Assembly: GCF_002834385.1 (NCBI RefSeq)
Contig: NZ_PITQ01000010.1
Coordinates: 1 to 64,000 of the forward strand
Direction of reading: 5' to 3'
Source: Rahnella sp. AA
GTDB lineage: Bacteria; Pseudomonadota; Gammaproteobacteria; Enterobacterales; Enterobacteriaceae
DNA length: 64,000 nt
A program made the position numbers and the translations under genes. Of the stretch, positions 25,739-34,424 are shown piece after piece. How positions within the stretch are numbered: the stretch's first letter is position 1; each line of letters opens with the position of its first letter. The notes below the pieces were generated by a model that saw only the letters and a program-made list of their open reading frames with translations, had not been told where the DNA came from and did no database searches.

Positions 25739-27073
25739 ATGATGAAATCTCAGCATATGGAAAAGCGCACGGCCCAGGCCATGTTATTGAACTCGCAGGC
25801 GGGGAGTGGTGTGTGGTGGAATGAAATTTCCACGCGGGGAACGCCGTGGACAGAACCTTCGCGCGACGGATTTTGCCGCGTGACTTTTTTCTGGCGGGAT
25901 CCGCAGGGCAGCGAGGAAACGTCGCAAACTCAGCGGGTATGGATCAACATCAACGGCATCACCGACCACCATCAGTCATCGCCTCCGCAGAGCCTGGCGC
26001 GGCTGGCCGGGACGGATGTCTGGCACTGGCAGACAGAATTGCGTGCGGACTGGCGCGGGAGCTACAGCCTGATCCCGCGTACTGAAACCGGCGCTGAATT
26101 TCCGCAAAATAACGGTGATTATCAAAGCATGCTTGCCGCGCGGGAATGGTGGAAAAACCTCTTCCGCCACGCGACGCACGATCCGCTGAATCCGCATCGC
26201 CCGTGGCCCGGTGCAAAATCCCACGCGTTGTCCGGCCTGCATATGCCGGACGCGTTGCCACAACCCGCCTGGGCAGAGTTTGATCTCCATGGCCCGAAAG
26301 CGCCGCAAGCTCCGGCGGCGTTACAAACATTCCGCTGGAAAAGTGCGCGTCTGGGGAATATGCGAAACGTCTGGGTGTTTACCACCGGCGAAGGCCATGA
26401 GCCTGCTTCGCGCCCGCTGGCTATCCTGCTCGACGGCCAGTTTTGGGCTAAACAAATGCCCGTCTGGCAGCCACTGATGCAGCTCACGCGCGAAGGGGCG
26501 CTGCCCGACGCGGTCTATGTGCTGATCGATGTTATTGATATTCAAAGCCGCAGCCGTGAACTGACTTGCAATCCGGAGTTCTGGCTGGCGGTGCAGGACG
26601 AGTTATTGCCGCAGGTAAAAAAACTGGCTGCGCATAGCGATAACGCGCAAAAAACGGTGGTGGCGGGGCAGAGTTTTGGTGGTCTTTCTTCGCTGTACGC
26701 CGGTTTGCACTGGCCCGAACATTTTGGGTGCGTGCTCAGTCAGTCGGGGTCTTTCTGGTGGCCGCGCCGTAATCGTCACCAAGCCAGTGATGATCAGCAA
26801 GAAGTGGAAAGCATCCTGTCGCAGGTTGAAAAAGGGCTGGGGGAACGCAGCCATTTGAAAATCTTTATGGAAGCCGGCAGAAACGAAAAGCTGATTTATG
26901 AGGTGAACAACCAGATGGAGGCGCTGCTGAAACCGACCCCCAATCAGGTGCGTTACCGCGTGCTGGAAGGCGGGCACGACGCGCTGTGGTGGCGCGGTGG
27001 TTTACTCGACGGCCTGTGCAGTCTGTGGGATGAGACGCAGTGGGCCGCCGGAAATCCTCTGTCAAACGGCTAA
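25739..27073 (+). CDS. fes: Enterochelin esterase Fes
   Basis: 444 codons. The enzyme hydrolyses the trilactone of imported Fe-enterobactin in the cytoplasm so that iron can be released. The N-terminal part (VTFFWRDPQG, GITDHHQSSPPQSLARLAGT) matches the enterochelin-esterase N domain. The catalytic part has the nucleophile elbow VAGQSFGGLSS and a late His in EGGHDALWWRGG. Start is either 25739 or the ATG at 25757 (MEKRTAQ), since neither has a strong ribosome site. It converges on fepC, overlapping its end by 12 bases, so the two transcripts are antisense at their tips. No MbtH-like gene or entF follows, unlike E. coli. Confidence 0.93.
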   Translation: MMKSQHMEKRTAQAMLLNSQAGSGVWWNEISTRGTPWTEPSRDGFCRVTFFWRDPQGSEETSQTQRVWININGITDHHQSSPPQSLARLAGTDVWHWQTELRADWRGSYSLIPRTETGAEFPQNNGDYQSMLAAREWWKNLFRHATHDPLNPHRPWPGAKSHALSGLHMPDALPQPAWAEFDLHGPKAPQAPAALQTFRWKSARLGNMRNVWVFTTGEGHEPASRPLAILLDGQFWAKQMPVWQPLMQLTREGALPDAVYVLIDVIDIQSRSRELTCNPEFWLAVQDELLPQVKKLAAHSDNAQKTVVAGQSFGGLSSLYAGLHWPEHFGCVLSQSGSFWWPRRNRHQASDDQQEVESILSQVEKGLGERSHLKIFMEAGRNEKLIYEVNNQMEALLKPTPNQVRYRVLEGGHDALWWRGGLLDGLCSLWDETQWAAGNPLSNG

Positions 27074-27865
27074 ATTGCCGAGCGGAATAATTAACGGCGT
27101 ATGTGACACCGGGCAGTCGATGATTGAGCAGCGCAATCCGAAAACCTGCTCAATGAGTTCCGGCGTTACGATATCGGCAGGCGCGCCTTCTGCGAGGATT
27201 TTACCGTCGCGCATGGCGATAAGATTTCCGGCGTAGCGGCAAGCCTGATTCAGATCGTGCAACACGACGACCAGCGTCTGGCCATTTTCCTGATTCAGGC
27301 GACACATCAACTCCATCAAATCAATCTGATGAGCGATATCCAGCCAGGTTGTTGGTTCGTCTAAAAGCAGCAGCGGCGTTTGCTGCGCCAGTACCATGGC
27401 AATCCACACCCGTTGCCGCTGACCGCCGGACAGCGAATTCACCGTACTTTCCGCCAGTTCATAAACACCGGTTGCGCGCATCGCATCATCGACGGCCTGC
27501 GTGTCCTGCGCATTCCAGCGGCTGAACAGATTTTGATGTGGATAGCGCCCGCGACCGACCAGATCGGCCACCGTGATATCGCCGGGCGCGGTCGAACTTT
27601 GCGGTAATAAACCCAGCCGTTTCGCCACGTCTTTCGTGCCGTAATCGCCAATCAGTTTCCCGTCGAGAAACACCGTGCCGGACTGCGGCTGCATCAGGCG
27701 GCTCAGCGTACGTAATAACGTCGATTTACCGCAGGCGTTTGGCCCGATAATGACCGTCAGTTTTCCCTCCGGAATCGATACCGATAAATCCTGCGCCACG
27801 ACTTTCTTGTCGTAACCGAGAGTCAGGTTTTGCGCATACAGCGGTGAAAAATGTTCAGACTTCAT
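27062..27865 (-). CDS. fepC: Ferric enterobactin ABC transporter ATPase FepC
   Basis: 267 codons from ATG at 27865; the frame is open further upstream but that part lies inside fepG. Walker A is GPNACGKST, the signature is LSGGQRQRVW and Walker B LLLLDEPTTWLD, with the FecCD-partner type context (LTLGYDKKVVAQDLSVSIPEG). It powers import of Fe-enterobactin through FepD/FepG. Its start overlaps the fepG stop by four bases (ATGA), showing translational coupling, and it is the last gene of the minus-strand fepBDGC run. Confidence 0.95.
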   Translation of the reverse strand: MKSEHFSPLYAQNLTLGYDKKVVAQDLSVSIPEGKLTVIIGPNACGKSTLLRTLSRLMQPQSGTVFLDGKLIGDYGTKDVAKRLGLLPQSSTAPGDITVADLVGRGRYPHQNLFSRWNAQDTQAVDDAMRATGVYELAESTVNSLSGGQRQRVWIAMVLAQQTPLLLLDEPTTWLDIAHQIDLMELMCRLNQENGQTLVVVLHDLNQACRYAGNLIAMRDGKILAEGAPADIVTPELIEQVFGLRCSIIDCPVSHTPLIIPLGNLAV

Positions 27866-28890
27866 GTGCGGCGGGACTCCCGGATGAGTAAACCAATCAG
27901 ATAAATACCGCCGAGACTGACGGTGAGCACGCCGACGGGCAGCTGATAAGGCAGGAAGAGACGCTGCGCCGCGACGTCTGCGGCGAGCAGCAGAAGTGCG
28001 CCGGTCAGTGCGGCAAAAAATAAAGCGTGCTGCTGGCTGGCGCACAGGCGGCGGGAAATCTGCGGTGCCACCAGCGCGATAAAGGAAATGGGCCCGGCCA
28101 GCGCCGTCGCAGCGGCGGTTAATGCCACGCCCGCCAGCATCAACAGCAGGCGTGAACGTTCCACCGGGACACCCAGCGCGCACGCGGTATCGTCGCCCAT
28201 TTCCAGCAAATGCATCCGTGCGCAAAGCAGGCGCGCGAGGAACAACGCTGCGACAATCAGGGCGATCACCGGCAGGCTTTTTTCCCACGTAATGCCGTTG
28301 AGCGAACCCGCATTCCATAACCCTGCGGTGAGCGCAGATTCCAGCGACGCGTTGATAATCAGCCAGGTATTGCCCGCAATCAGCAGCGCACGCACGCCGA
28401 TACCGACAATAATCAGGCGGAAGGTTTCGACGCCCTGGCGCCACGCCAGTGCATAGACCAGCAGCGCACTCAGGATGCCTCCGGCCATCGCGCCGATCAT
28501 GGTTTCACCCGCGCTGGCGTTGAACAGCACGATGGCCAGCAAAACACCGCTGTAGGCGCCGGTGTTAAAACCGATGACATCCGGGCTACCCAGCGGATTG
28601 CGCAGAAGTGACTGGAAAATTGCGCCGCTGACGCCCAGCGCAGCGCCAATGATCAGCGCCATCACCACGCGCGGCAGGCGCCACTGAATCACAATGATGT
28701 GCAGATTTTTCGGACCGTCGCCGAGCAGGGCGCTGACGACCTGGGCCGGTTTCAGCGCCAGCGCGCCGCTGCCCAGCGCAAATATCGCCAGTAAGAAAAT
28801 GCATAAAACTAACGCCACCGCTGTAAGGAATGGTCGAGAAATTGGCGTGTTTTTTTTCAGCGTGCGGGGTTCAGGTAATATCTGGCTCAT
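27862..28890 (-). CDS. fepG: Ferric enterobactin ABC permease FepG
   Basis: 342 codons, about ten membrane helices of the FecCD/BtuC type. Conserved LPRVVMALIIGAALGVSGAI and RNPLGSPDVIGFNTGAYSG identify the FepG branch. It forms the inner-membrane channel with FepD. It begins two bases after the fepD stop and overlaps fepC, so the permease genes and ATPase are one translational unit. Confidence 0.93.
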   Translation of the reverse strand: MSQILPEPRTLKKNTPISRPFLTAVALVLCIFLLAIFALGSGALALKPAQVVSALLGDGPKNLHIIVIQWRLPRVVMALIIGAALGVSGAIFQSLLRNPLGSPDVIGFNTGAYSGVLLAIVLFNASAGETMIGAMAGGILSALLVYALAWRQGVETFRLIIVGIGVRALLIAGNTWLIINASLESALTAGLWNAGSLNGITWEKSLPVIALIVAALFLARLLCARMHLLEMGDDTACALGVPVERSRLLLMLAGVALTAAATALAGPISFIALVAPQISRRLCASQQHALFFAALTGALLLLAADVAAQRLFLPYQLPVGVLTVSLGGIYLIGLLIRESRRT

Positions 28891-28892
28891 GG

Positions 28893-29939
28893 TTAACCTC
28901 TGCGCAAGCCGCCGGGGCGGCGAACCAGAAAAATAAGCACCGGCGCGCCGATAAAGGCGACGACGACAGAAACCCGCAGCTCACCCGCCACCAGAAGACG
29001 TCCGGCGATATCCGCCGCAAGCAACAGCGTCGGCGTCAGCACCAGCGTCCACGGCAACAGCCAGCGGGGGTCGGCACGGCATATCCAGCGCGCCATATGC
29101 GGCACCATCAGGCCCACAAAGGCGATGGGGCCGACGGCCGCTGTCGCGCTGCCGCATAACAGCGTGATGGCCAGTAATCCCAGCAGCTGAGTTGTAATGA
29201 TTTTAGTGCCCAGCGCGGTCGCCAGTTCGCTGCCCATAGTCAGGTTATTCAGGGAACGGGTCATCAGCAAACTGAGGAAAACAGCGAAAAGGATCGGCGG
29301 CGTGACGGTGCGGATCACCGCCATGTTGCGGATATCCAGCGAACCGGCCTGCCAGAAGCGCAGCTGATCGTAAACCTGCGGATTCAGCAGGGAAATCCCC
29401 GATGAAATGCCTTCCAGAACCGCCGCCAGCGCAACGCCCGCCAGCGTGAGACGAACGGGATCGAGCCTCCCGCGACCGAGTGCGCCAATCATCGCGACCA
29501 GCAGCGTCGCCGATAAGGCCCCGGCAAACGAGAACCACAGATAACCACTGACGTCGGTGGCACCGAAAAAGGCAATCCCGAGAACGACCGCGAACCCCGC
29601 ACCGGCGTTAACACCGAGAATTCCCGGATCGGCCAGCGGATTGCGGGTGAGGATTTGCATCAGCGCGCCCGATAATCCCAGCGCCATTCCCGCCAGCAAA
29701 CCGGCCAGCGTTCTCGGCAACCTGGCGTCGGTGACGATCACGCAGTCCGCACCAGTGCAGTGTCCGTTGAGTGCGGAGATCACCGTGCCGGGCGAAAGGG
29801 ATTTTGCGCCCAACAACAGGCTCAGCGCCATCATCAGAACCAACAGCAGTACGGCCAGCAGCAATCCTGCGGCCTGTCGCGAAAACTGCCCCGGAGATGA
29901 AACGCGGGGCGCGGAAAGAGAGTCCATAAGAGGGCGCAT
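28893..29939 (-). CDS. fepD: Ferric enterobactin ABC permease FepD
   Basis: 348 codons, FecCD-type permease with LPRTLAGLLAGMALGLSGAL and TRNPLADPGILGVNAGAGFA. The insertion NGHCTGADCVIV is typical of FepD. The ATG at 29939 shares a base with the fepB TGA stop (TGATG); an internal ATG at 29927 is a possible alternative. Partner of FepG in the inner-membrane channel. Confidence 0.93.
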   Translation of the reverse strand: MRPLMDSLSAPRVSSPGQFSRQAAGLLLAVLLLVLMMALSLLLGAKSLSPGTVISALNGHCTGADCVIVTDARLPRTLAGLLAGMALGLSGALMQILTRNPLADPGILGVNAGAGFAVVLGIAFFGATDVSGYLWFSFAGALSATLLVAMIGALGRGRLDPVRLTLAGVALAAVLEGISSGISLLNPQVYDQLRFWQAGSLDIRNMAVIRTVTPPILFAVFLSLLMTRSLNNLTMGSELATALGTKIITTQLLGLLAITLLCGSATAAVGPIAFVGLMVPHMARWICRADPRWLLPWTLVLTPTLLLAADIAGRLLVAGELRVSVVVAFIGAPVLIFLVRRPGGLRRG

Positions 29940-30907
29940 CAGCGGGGAGCGAACAGGGTTTCAAGCTGCGACAGCATATTGCTGGCACTGTAATAATCCA
30001 GCCTGAAGGTGTCATCGCCCAGCGCATAAACACGTTTGCCTTCTACCGCAGGCAATTTCGCCAGGAACGGATTGGCCAGCAAGCGCCCGGCATCGGTTTT
30101 GTTGGCGGAGAACAGCAGCAGCGTCTGGCCGTTCAGCGCGTCAGGCATCTTTTCGCCGGAAAGCTGAATAATGTCACGACGTTTACCCTGGCTCAGACTG
30201 GCTGCAATGTTTAAAGGCACTAAAGCCAGTTTAAACCCTAACTCTTGCAGCAACTGACCCTGCGGCGAGGCGGGGGTCCAGAGATTTGCCGTTTTACCAT
30301 CTGTGCTGTAAACCAGCGCAGAAACGGGCTGCGGTGGCAGTTTCATGGTTTTTTTCAATGCGGTTTCGCGCGCTTCAAACCGCGCGACCACGGCTGTGGC
30401 ATCGGCTTCCTTTCCCGTGGCCTGGCCTAATTCCTTCGCCAGCGCCTGCCAGCTTTTGTCGTCATAATTGACCACCATGACCGGTGCAATCGCGGAGAGC
30501 TGATCATAGAGTTTGAGGGCGGAATCACCGCCGGTGGCAGCAATAATAATTAAGTCTGGAGCCTGACCGGCAATGGTTTCAGCATTCGGCTCGCCGATAT
30601 ACAAGCGTTCAACGCCGCGCTGTTTCGCGACATCTCCCCACTGGCGGAAGAAGCCCTGCTGATCGGCAAATCGGCTGTTTGGCCCGGAAGCCCCGCTGGC
30701 AATCACAGGCGCGTTGATGGCCAGTAATGTCCCTGTGACCGTCACGCTGGTGGAGACAATTCGCTGAGGAGGTTGCTGCAATGTGAGGATACCGTGAGAC
30801 GTTTTGATCTCACGAGGCCAGCCTTCGGCAAAGGCATGAGTGGTGAAAATTAGTGATAAAAACAGCCCGGCTATCCCTGCAAAAATGCGAAAAACTGCGC
30901 TACCCAT
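29939..30907 (-). CDS. fepB: Periplasmic ferric enterobactin-binding protein FepB
   Basis: 322 codons from ATG at 30907, preferred over the ATG nine bases upstream because AGGGA then sits nine bases before the start rather than touching it. Signal peptide: FRIFAGIAGLFLSLIFTTHA, with cleavage after AFA. The class III solute-binding fold is seen in PQRIVSTSVTVTGTLLAINA, APDLIIIAATGGDSALKLYD and the C-terminal RLDYYSASNMLSQLETLF. It delivers Fe-enterobactin from FepA to FepDGC. It is the first gene of the operon, with a Fur-box-like site just upstream. Here fepB is joined to fepDGC, unlike E. coli where fepB is transcribed apart from fepDGC. Confidence 0.92.
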   Translation of the reverse strand: MGSAVFRIFAGIAGLFLSLIFTTHAFAEGWPREIKTSHGILTLQQPPQRIVSTSVTVTGTLLAINAPVIASGASGPNSRFADQQGFFRQWGDVAKQRGVERLYIGEPNAETIAGQAPDLIIIAATGGDSALKLYDQLSAIAPVMVVNYDDKSWQALAKELGQATGKEADATAVVARFEARETALKKTMKLPPQPVSALVYSTDGKTANLWTPASPQGQLLQELGFKLALVPLNIAASLSQGKRRDIIQLSGEKMPDALNGQTLLLFSANKTDAGRLLANPFLAKLPAVEGKRVYALGDDTFRLDYYSASNMLSQLETLFAPR

Positions 30908-30931
30908 TGGATCCATTCCCTAATTTTTAAT

Positions 30932-30952
30932 GTTAATGGTTCTCATTATTAT
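30932..30952. promoter_or_regulatory. Fur-box-like site upstream of fepB
   Basis: Read on the minus strand, ATAATGAGAACCATTAAC gives good agreement with the Fur consensus (GATAATGATAATCATTATC) over its central part. It lies about 25-45 bases before the fepB start, the right place for iron repression of fepBDGC. Confidence 0.65.
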
Positions 30953-31048
30953 ATTTGGAAGCGGCGGGGTCAATCATGGTAAGGGGAGACTGAAGGTATT
31001 ACCCGGAGACCCGAAGCTGCCTTTAGGTTTGGTCCGGCGTCAGCGGGT

Positions 31049-31140
31049 CTTATTTATTTGCACGAATTATTTGCCTAAAACGTGAAGGGAGTCATGGGCG
31101 ATGGTCAAGGAGAGACAATTTCTATAAGTACGGAATTATC
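31049..31140. promoter_or_regulatory. Probable NagC-type operators upstream of chbB
   Basis: Two AT-rich dyads lie here: TTATTTGCACGAATTATTT (about 31054-31072) and AATTTCTATAAGTACGGAATT (split arms, about 31116-31136). Both resemble NagC sites (A/T-rich arms around a central CG-type core). In E. coli the chb promoter is bound by NagC at two sites plus ChbR and CRP. The match is by eye, so individual base limits are uncertain. Confidence 0.35.
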
Positions 31141-31282
31141 CCTTCCGGAAGCGATGCCGTATACTTCACTTAAGCAAAAAACAATTAACAATCTCTTTTT
31201 ATCTGCTGAAATTAGCTCATAACAGTTAAAGAAAGATCTGTTGTCGGACCTGCGCTCTATAGGGGATACGAGGGTTTTCATT

Positions 31283-31603
31283 ATGGAAAAAAAAGTCATT
31301 TATTTGTTTTGTTCCGCCGGAATGTCCACTTCTCTGCTGGTTTCTAAAATGAAGGTTCAGGCCGAGAAATATGAGGTGCCTGTCATTATTGAAGCATTCC
31401 CTGAAACCCTGGCCGCTGAAAAAGGCAGCGCAGCAGATGTCATCCTTCTCGGGCCACAAATTGGCTACATGCTGGAAGAAATTAAGAAAGTATTGCCGGG
31501 AAAACCGGTTGAAGTGATTGATTCCGTCCTCTACGGAAAAATTGATGGGTTGGGTGTATTGAAGGCAGCGGTTGCTGCGATCAAAAAAGCAGCAAATCAG
31601 TAA
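31283..31603 (+). CDS. chbB: Chitobiose PTS enzyme IIB
   Basis: 106 codons from ATG at 31283, the same length as E. coli ChbB. The start [18 protein letters not shown] contains the phosphorylated Cys (residue 10) in the CSAGMS loop of the lactose/cellobiose IIB family, and the end [10 protein letters not shown]-like [18 protein letters not shown] is nearly identical to E. coli. It passes phosphate from ChbA to the incoming chitobiose at ChbC. First gene of the chbBCARFG operon. Confidence 0.95.
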   Translation: MEKKVIYLFCSAGMSTSLLVSKMKVQAEKYEVPVIIEAFPETLAAEKGSAADVILLGPQIGYMLEEIKKVLPGKPVEVIDSVLYGKIDGLGVLKAAVAAIKKAANQ

Positions 31604-31652
31604 TTTTAAATATTGTACCAATTTTAAATTAGCAGTTTTTAAGCATTTTTAA

Positions 31653-31690
31653 GTCAAAGAGAACTCCAGTCAAAGAGCGAATTTCATACC
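31653..31690 (+). promoter_or_regulatory. Putative ChiX small-RNA pairing (decoy) site between chbB and chbC
   Basis: CAGTCAAAGAGCGAATTTCAT (about 31667-31686, quoted with one base of context) is almost the complement of the seed of the E. coli/Salmonella sRNA ChiX as I remember it (CAAAGAGGAATTTCAT in the target), differing by one inserted or changed base. The core GTCAAAGAG also occurs 16 bases earlier (31653-31661). In E. coli the chbBC spacer is the known trap that titrates ChiX and frees the chitoporin mRNA. A GC-rich stem (GCCGCC ... GGCGGC, ~31695-31710) follows before the chbC ribosome site. Confidence 0.55.
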
Positions 31691-31726
31691 CTGGCCGCCG
31701 AAAGGCGGCATTAAAGGAAAATGCCA

Positions 31727-33085
31727 ATGAGCAAAGCCATTGATTCACTTGAAAAGATACTTCTCCCGTTTGCGGTAAAAATAGGTAAGCAGCCCCACAT
31801 TAATGCGATTAAAAATGGTTTTATCAAATTAATGCCGCTGACCCTGGCGGGCGCCATGTTCGTTTTAATTAATAACGTATTTCTGAACTTTGGTGCCGGT
31901 TCCTTCTTTTATTCTCTGGGCGTCCGTTTAGACCCGTCAACGATTGAAACATTGGCCGGATTAAAAACCATCGGCATAAATGTTTATAACGGTACGCTGG
32001 GGATCATGTCGCTGATGGCACCGTTCTTTATCGGTATGGCATTAGCGGAAGAGCGAAAAGTGGATTCGCTTTCTGCGGGCTTATTAGCCGTTGCTGCATT
32101 TATGACTGTGACCCCTTATAGCGTCGGGGAAGCCTATGCTGTGGGCGCTAACTGGCTAGGCGGCGCGAATATTATTTCGGGTATGATTATCGGGTTGGTT
32201 GTCGCCGAAATGTTCACGTTTATTATCCGCAAAAATTGGGTTATTACATTACCCGCGAGTGTGCCGTCTTCGGTCTCCCGCTCATTCTCAGCATTAATTC
32301 CAGGCTTTATTATTTTGCTCGTGTTCGGGATTATTTCCTGGATCCTGGGATTATATGGCAACAACTTCCACCAGATTATTATGGATTCCATTTCCAAGCC
32401 TCTGGCAGCAATGGGAAGTGTTGTCGGCTGGGCGTATGTGATTTTCAACTCCCTGCTGTGGTTCTTTGGTGTGCATGGTTCTCTGGCGCTGACCGCGCTG
32501 GACAACGGCATCATGACGCCATGGGCACTGGAAAATATCGCCCTTTATACCGAATACGGCTCAGTGAGTGCGGCGATTGATGCTGGAAAAACCTTCCACT
32601 TCTGGGCAAAACCGATGCTGGATTCCTACATCCTGCTGGGTGGGTCAGGAGCAACGCTCGGGCTTATCATCGCCATCTTTATCGCGTCACGCCGTGCAGA
32701 TCACCGTCAAGTTGCCAAGCTGGCGCTGCCGTCAGGTATCTTCCAGATTAACGAACCGATTCTGTTTGGCCTGCCAATTATCATGAACCCGGTGATGTTC
32801 ATCCCGTTCGTGCTGGTTCAGCCGATTCTTGCCGCCATTACGCTTGCGGCTTACTCCCTGGGTATCATTCCGCCGGTGACCAACCTGGCACCGTGGACGA
32901 TGCCGACCGGATTAGGCGCGTTCTTTAACAGTAACGGCAGCATTGCGGCGTTGCTGGTTGCCTTGTTCAACCTGGGTATCGCCACGCTGGTTTACATGCC
33001 GTTTGTGATTCTATCCAACAAGGCTCAGGCGATTATTGAAGAAGAAGAAAGCGAAGAAGACATTGCTGCTGCACTGAAATTCTAA
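31727..33085 (+). CDS. chbC: Chitobiose PTS enzyme IIC permease
   Basis: 452 codons from ATG at 31727; the ATG six bases upstream touches the AAAGGA ribosome site, so the second is preferred. About ten membrane helices. [40 protein letters not shown] and [17 protein letters not shown] are diagnostic for the cellobiose/chitobiose IIC family and almost identical to E. coli ChbC, including the C-terminal [13 protein letters not shown]. It imports N,N'-diacetylchitobiose with phosphorylation. Confidence 0.95.
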   Translation: MSKAIDSLEKILLPFAVKIGKQPHINAIKNGFIKLMPLTLAGAMFVLINNVFLNFGAGSFFYSLGVRLDPSTIETLAGLKTIGINVYNGTLGIMSLMAPFFIGMALAEERKVDSLSAGLLAVAAFMTVTPYSVGEAYAVGANWLGGANIISGMIIGLVVAEMFTFIIRKNWVITLPASVPSSVSRSFSALIPGFIILLVFGIISWILGLYGNNFHQIIMDSISKPLAAMGSVVGWAYVIFNSLLWFFGVHGSLALTALDNGIMTPWALENIALYTEYGSVSAAIDAGKTFHFWAKPMLDSYILLGGSGATLGLIIAIFIASRRADHRQVAKLALPSGIFQINEPILFGLPIIMNPVMFIPFVLVQPILAAITLAAYSLGIIPPVTNLAPWTMPTGLGAFFNSNGSIAALLVALFNLGIATLVYMPFVILSNKAQAIIEEEESEEDIAAALKF

Positions 33086-33097
33086 TCTGACCTGAAG

Positions 33098-33118
33098 GCG
33101 GGACGAAGATTGTCCCGC
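33098..33118 (+). other. Intercistronic stem-loop chbC-chbA
   Basis: GCGGGAC (33098-33104) pairs with GTCCCGC (33112-33118) around a seven-base loop, followed by TTTC. It sits between chbC and chbA and may act as a leaky terminator or mRNA stabiliser that separates the membrane component from the soluble ones. Confidence 0.5.
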
Positions 33119-33147
33119 TTTCAGCGGACTTTCAAGGAGAGATAAAC

Positions 33148-33495
33148 ATGTTTGATTTAGACAACATCGAAGATACCGAAACTGAATTGCAGGATCTGGA
33201 AGAAGTCGTGATGGGGTTAATCATCAACTCCGGACAGGCACGCAGCCTGGCGTATGCCGCGCTGAAAAAAGCCAAAGCGGGTGATTTTGAGGAAGCCACC
33301 GCGTTAATGGCACAATCGCGCCTGGCGTTGAACGAAGCGCATCTGGTGCAGACCAAATTGATTGAAGATGATCAGGGTGAAGGGAAAACCAAAGTCAGCC
33401 TGGTACTGGTGCACGCACAGGATCATCTGATGACGTCGATGTTGGCCCGTGAACTTATTGCAGAACTCATTGAGCTTCATGAAAAAATAAAATAA
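33148..33495 (+). CDS. chbA: Chitobiose PTS enzyme IIA
   Basis: 115 codons. All-helical lactose/cellobiose IIA protein with SGQARSLAYAALKKAKAGDF and the phosphorylated His-89 in LVLVHAQDHLMTS, numbered as in E. coli. It carries phosphate from HPr to ChbB. RBS AAGGAGAG lies just upstream. The order B-C-A-R-F-G is exactly that of E. coli. Confidence 0.95.
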   Translation: MFDLDNIEDTETELQDLEEVVMGLIINSGQARSLAYAALKKAKAGDFEEATALMAQSRLALNEAHLVQTKLIEDDQGEGKTKVSLVLVHAQDHLMTSMLARELIAELIELHEKIK

Positions 33496-33509
33496 CGTAG
33501 GGATCCAGG

Positions 33510-34346
33510 ATGCAGCCACAGGTATTGAGCATGGAAATCAAGACAGCGCGCGAGAATCAACTCTTCGACGGTCAAAATTTCCACATGTTCATCTACAACA
33601 AGGTAGAGAGTATTTCCGGGCTGCATGAGCATGATTACTACGAATTTACCGTGGTGCTGACGGGGCGGTATTACCAGAATATCAACGGGAAAAGGGTGTT
33701 GCTGGAACGCGGAGACTTCGTTTTTATCCCTCTGGGCTCAAATCATCAAAGCTTTTATGAGTTCGGCGCGACAAGAATATTGAATGTAGGCATCAGCAAA
33801 GCTTTTTTTGAACAGCATTACTTGTCCCTGTTACCTGCACAGTTTATTGCCTCGCAGGTTTATAAAATAAACCACGAATTTCTGAATTATATTGAATCCG
33901 TGACCGCGTCTCTTAATTTTCGCAACGGCGAATTTAATGAATTCCTTGAAATGGTGACATTTTATATCGTTAACCGTTTGCACCATCACCGTGAATCGGA
34001 AGTGACAACCGATACTCCGGTCTGGCTGAAGGCGACGGTTGAAAAAATGCATGACAAATCGCGTTTTGGGGATAAAGCCTTATTACATATGGTGCAGTTA
34101 TCCGGTAAGTCACAGGAATATCTGACCCGCGAAACACAACGACATTACGGCAAGACGCCGATGCAGATCATTAATGAAATTCGTATTGATTTTGCGAAGA
34201 AGCAGCTGGAAATTACAAATTACTCCATAACCGATATTGCTTTCGAATCCGGTTATAGCAGCCCGAGTATGTTTATTAAGAATTTCAAAAAGCTGACTTC
34301 TTTCACACCAAATCACTACAGGAAACAATTATTCAGTATTGACTAA
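33510..34346 (+). CDS. chbR: ChbR, AraC-family dual regulator of the chb operon
   Basis: 278 codons. The N-terminal cupin-like sensor ([36 protein letters not shown]) is followed by two AraC helix-turn-helix units at the C-terminus ([20 protein letters not shown] then [13 protein letters not shown]). It represses the operon without sugar and activates it with phosphorylated chitobiose, together with NagC and CRP (known for E. coli). ATG at 33510 follows AGGGATCCAGG; an in-frame ATG at 33531 is possible. Confidence 0.92.
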   Translation: MQPQVLSMEIKTARENQLFDGQNFHMFIYNKVESISGLHEHDYYEFTVVLTGRYYQNINGKRVLLERGDFVFIPLGSNHQSFYEFGATRILNVGISKAFFEQHYLSLLPAQFIASQVYKINHEFLNYIESVTASLNFRNGEFNEFLEMVTFYIVNRLHHHRESEVTTDTPVWLKATVEKMHDKSRFGDKALLHMVQLSGKSQEYLTRETQRHYGKTPMQIINEIRIDFAKKQLEITNYSITDIAFESGYSSPSMFIKNFKKLTSFTPNHYRKQLFSID

Positions 34347-34424
34347 ATATCTATTATTTATATTGATAGTTTATATTAATCGTCTTTTAAATTTACAGTG
34401 CATTATTATTGCACGGGAGCTCTT

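Noticed and set aside
27866-28444. Upstream extension of the fepC frame into fepG
   Set aside because: The extension lies wholly inside fepG in another frame; FepC homology starts at the ATG at 27865.
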